Shown here: piece after piece, positions 6,650-7,656 of the stretch
Position numbering within the stretch: position 1 is the stretch's first letter
Layout: each line of letters opens with the position of its first letter
From: Chloroflexota bacterium
Lineage (GTDB): Bacteria > Chloroflexota > Dehalococcoidia > JAUQQI01
Direction of reading: 5' to 3'
Assembly: GCA_030549955.1 (NCBI GenBank)
Contig: JAUQQI010000120.1
Span: 9,037 to 16,692, forward strand
DNA: 7,656 nt
Made by a program: the position numbers and the translations under genes
The notes under the pieces: generated by a model
Told to the model about the DNA's origin: nothing
The model's input: only the letters and a program-made list of their open reading frames with translations
Database searches by the model: none

Positions 6650-7515
6650 AGCCGCCGCAACCTCGGGGTAAACCGGCACAGGAAAACCCGGACCCCGTTT
6701 CTCCTGAGCCGCCAAACCATCATCCGGGCCCGGTCGGCATCGGGCTCGACGGTGAAAACGGCCGGGCCGGCCCCGGCCAGGCTCACCCAGCGGGCGCCGG
6801 CTTCCAGAAATCGGGCCTTCAGCTGGTCGATGCCCGGGTAGAGCTGGCCGGCCATCAGGTCGAAGGCATTGGGGGGCGCTTCGACAGGAGACCAGCAGCC
6901 CCCGATGAGCCTTTCGGCGAGGCCGAGCACCGATTCCCCGGACGACCAGTGGGCCGGGCCGAGGGCCCCGTAGGCCCGCCGGGTCTTATCCGCCGGCCCC
7001 TCCCGGTCGAGGCCGACAACGACCGGCCAGGGTGGGAGGTCGGGCAGAGGCTCCAGCTGGTCGCCCCGGCCCGTCGCCAGGGCAATCCCACCCCGGATAA
7101 AAAACGGCACATCGGCCCCGAGCTGGGCCGCAATCCGGTAAAGGTCGGTTTCGGTCAGTTTGAGCCGGAGCATACGCCGCACAAGCCTGAGGGTTGCGGC
7201 CGCGTCGCTCGCCCCGCCGCCGAGCCCGGCCGCAACCGGGATACGCTTTTCGACCCGAAGTATGGCTCCCCCTCCTGGCCCCAACGACTCGAAAACCAGC
7301 CGGACGGCCCGGTAAACGAGGTCCGATTGGCTACCGAGTTCGGGCCGGGTAGATTCGACCAGGAGGGCGTCAGCCGGCCAGGCTTCGAGGCGGTCGGCCA
7401 GGCTGATGGTCGCCAGGATCGTTCGGACCTCATGGTAGCCGTCCGGCCGTCGGCCGAGGACCTCGAAGCCCAGGTTAACCTTCGCCCGGGCCAGGGCGCG
7501 CAGCGACGTGCCCAC
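6646..7515 (-). CDS. ispE: 4-diphosphocytidyl-2-C-methyl-D-erythritol kinase
   Basis: A complete 289-residue GHMP-family kinase, of normal length. It phosphorylates the 2-hydroxyl of CDP-methylerythritol using ATP, the fourth step of the MEP pathway to isopentenyl and dimethylallyl diphosphate, in the cytoplasm. Visible signatures are ARAKVNLGFEVLGRRPDGYHEV (9-30) with Lys12 and Asn14, the ATP-binding glycine loop PVAAGLGGGASDAAA (93-107), GADVPFF (133-139) with Asp135 at the position of the catalytic aspartate, and SLAGAGPAVF near residue 250, the third GHMP motif. All key residues seem intact. The start is GTG (7513-7515), with GGGG six bases upstream, placing Lys12 at the usual distance from the N-terminus. 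Its first 41 bases overlap the end of rsmA, and its stop overlaps the following gene by 4 bases. The rsmA-ispE order is common in bacteria. Confidence 0.96.
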   Translation of the reverse strand: MGTSLRALARAKVNLGFEVLGRRPDGYHEVRTILATISLADRLEAWPADALLVESTRPELGSQSDLVYRAVRLVFESLGPGGGAILRVEKRIPVAAGLGGGASDAAATLRLVRRMLRLKLTETDLYRIAAQLGADVPFFIRGGIALATGRGDQLEPLPDLPPWPVVVGLDREGPADKTRRAYGALGPAHWSSGESVLGLAERLIGGCWSPVEAPPNAFDLMAGQLYPGIDQLKARFLEAGARWVSLAGAGPAVFTVEPDADRARMMVWRLRRNGVRVFLCRFTPRLRRL

Positions 7516-7656
7516 GGTAAACCCCGTAAAGCTTAATCCATTCCTCGAGGGTCAGGTCGGCCGGGCGCCGGCTGGGGCCAATTCCGGCAATTTCAAGCAG
7601 GCTGGCAGTTTCGGTCGGCCGGCGGCGGAGGCCATCGGCGAGGGAGTTGCGCAGCT
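7475..7656 (-). CDS. rsmA: C-terminal end of 16S rRNA dimethyladenosine transferase (RsmA/KsgA), 5' part missing
   Basis: An open frame entering from the right edge and ending at TAA (7475-7477), giving the last 59 residues. It starts LRNSL at the edge, then shows ETASLLEIAGIGPSRRPADL and TLEEWIKLYG, the usual RsmA C-terminal pattern (leucine-rich helix, GI-P-RRP-L, then -LEE- helix). RsmA dimethylates two adjacent adenosines near the 3' end of 16S rRNA during small-subunit assembly. The SAM-binding Rossmann domain lies outside the window, so identity rests on this short segment plus the ispE neighbour. After the normal family end (about KLY) there are roughly 17 extra residues, rich in Gly, Arg, Ala and Pro, encoded partly in the overlap with ispE. 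Confidence 0.82.
   Translation of the reverse strand, partial: LRNSLADGLRRRPTETASLLEIAGIGPSRRPADLTLEEWIKLYGVYRGHVAARPGPGEG

Overview
This GC-rich bacterial window carries eight protein-coding genes, all on the minus strand and packed almost end to end, so transcription runs from high to low coordinates. I see no tRNA, rRNA, CRISPR array, insertion sequence or phage gene. The rsmA-ispE pairing, the Thr/Pro-rich linker of a lipoprotein and the gene mix would fit a Chloroflexota-like bacterium, but that placement is inference from style, not from a marker gene. Most starts are GTG: ispE, the small membrane protein, the lipoprotein, the large membrane protein and the thioredoxin-fold protein.

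Right part (7656 to 6236): the C-terminal end of rsmA (16S rRNA dimethyladenosine methyltransferase) overlaps the start of ispE (isoprenoid precursor synthesis, MEP pathway) by 41 bases. ispE in turn overlaps a small unnamed membrane protein through a GTGA start/stop junction. The three look like one translationally coupled unit.

Middle (6235 to 4955): a 162-base AT-richer gap, the largest non-coding stretch here, precedes a gene for a secreted lipoprotein. That protein has a lipobox, a Thr/Pro-rich stalk and two tandem DUF11-like beta domains, each with six cysteines at matching spacing.

Left part (4954 to 1): an extended -10 promoter starts a tight run of five genes: a cysteine-dioxygenase-like cupin, a polytopic membrane protein with a duplicated Trp-His ... 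Ser-Pro-Pro-His motif, a DUF255/YyaL-type protein (thioredoxin fold with CHWC, plus an alpha/alpha barrel), a DUF971 zinc-binding protein, and a DUF815 P-loop ATPase cut by the window edge. Gaps are 3, 2, -1 and 13 bases. The combination of a thiol dioxygenase-like enzyme, a thioredoxin-like protein and a Cys3His domain hints at thiol, metal or Fe-S handling, but this link is inferred from position only. The least explained and most interesting item is the membrane protein with the duplicated motif.
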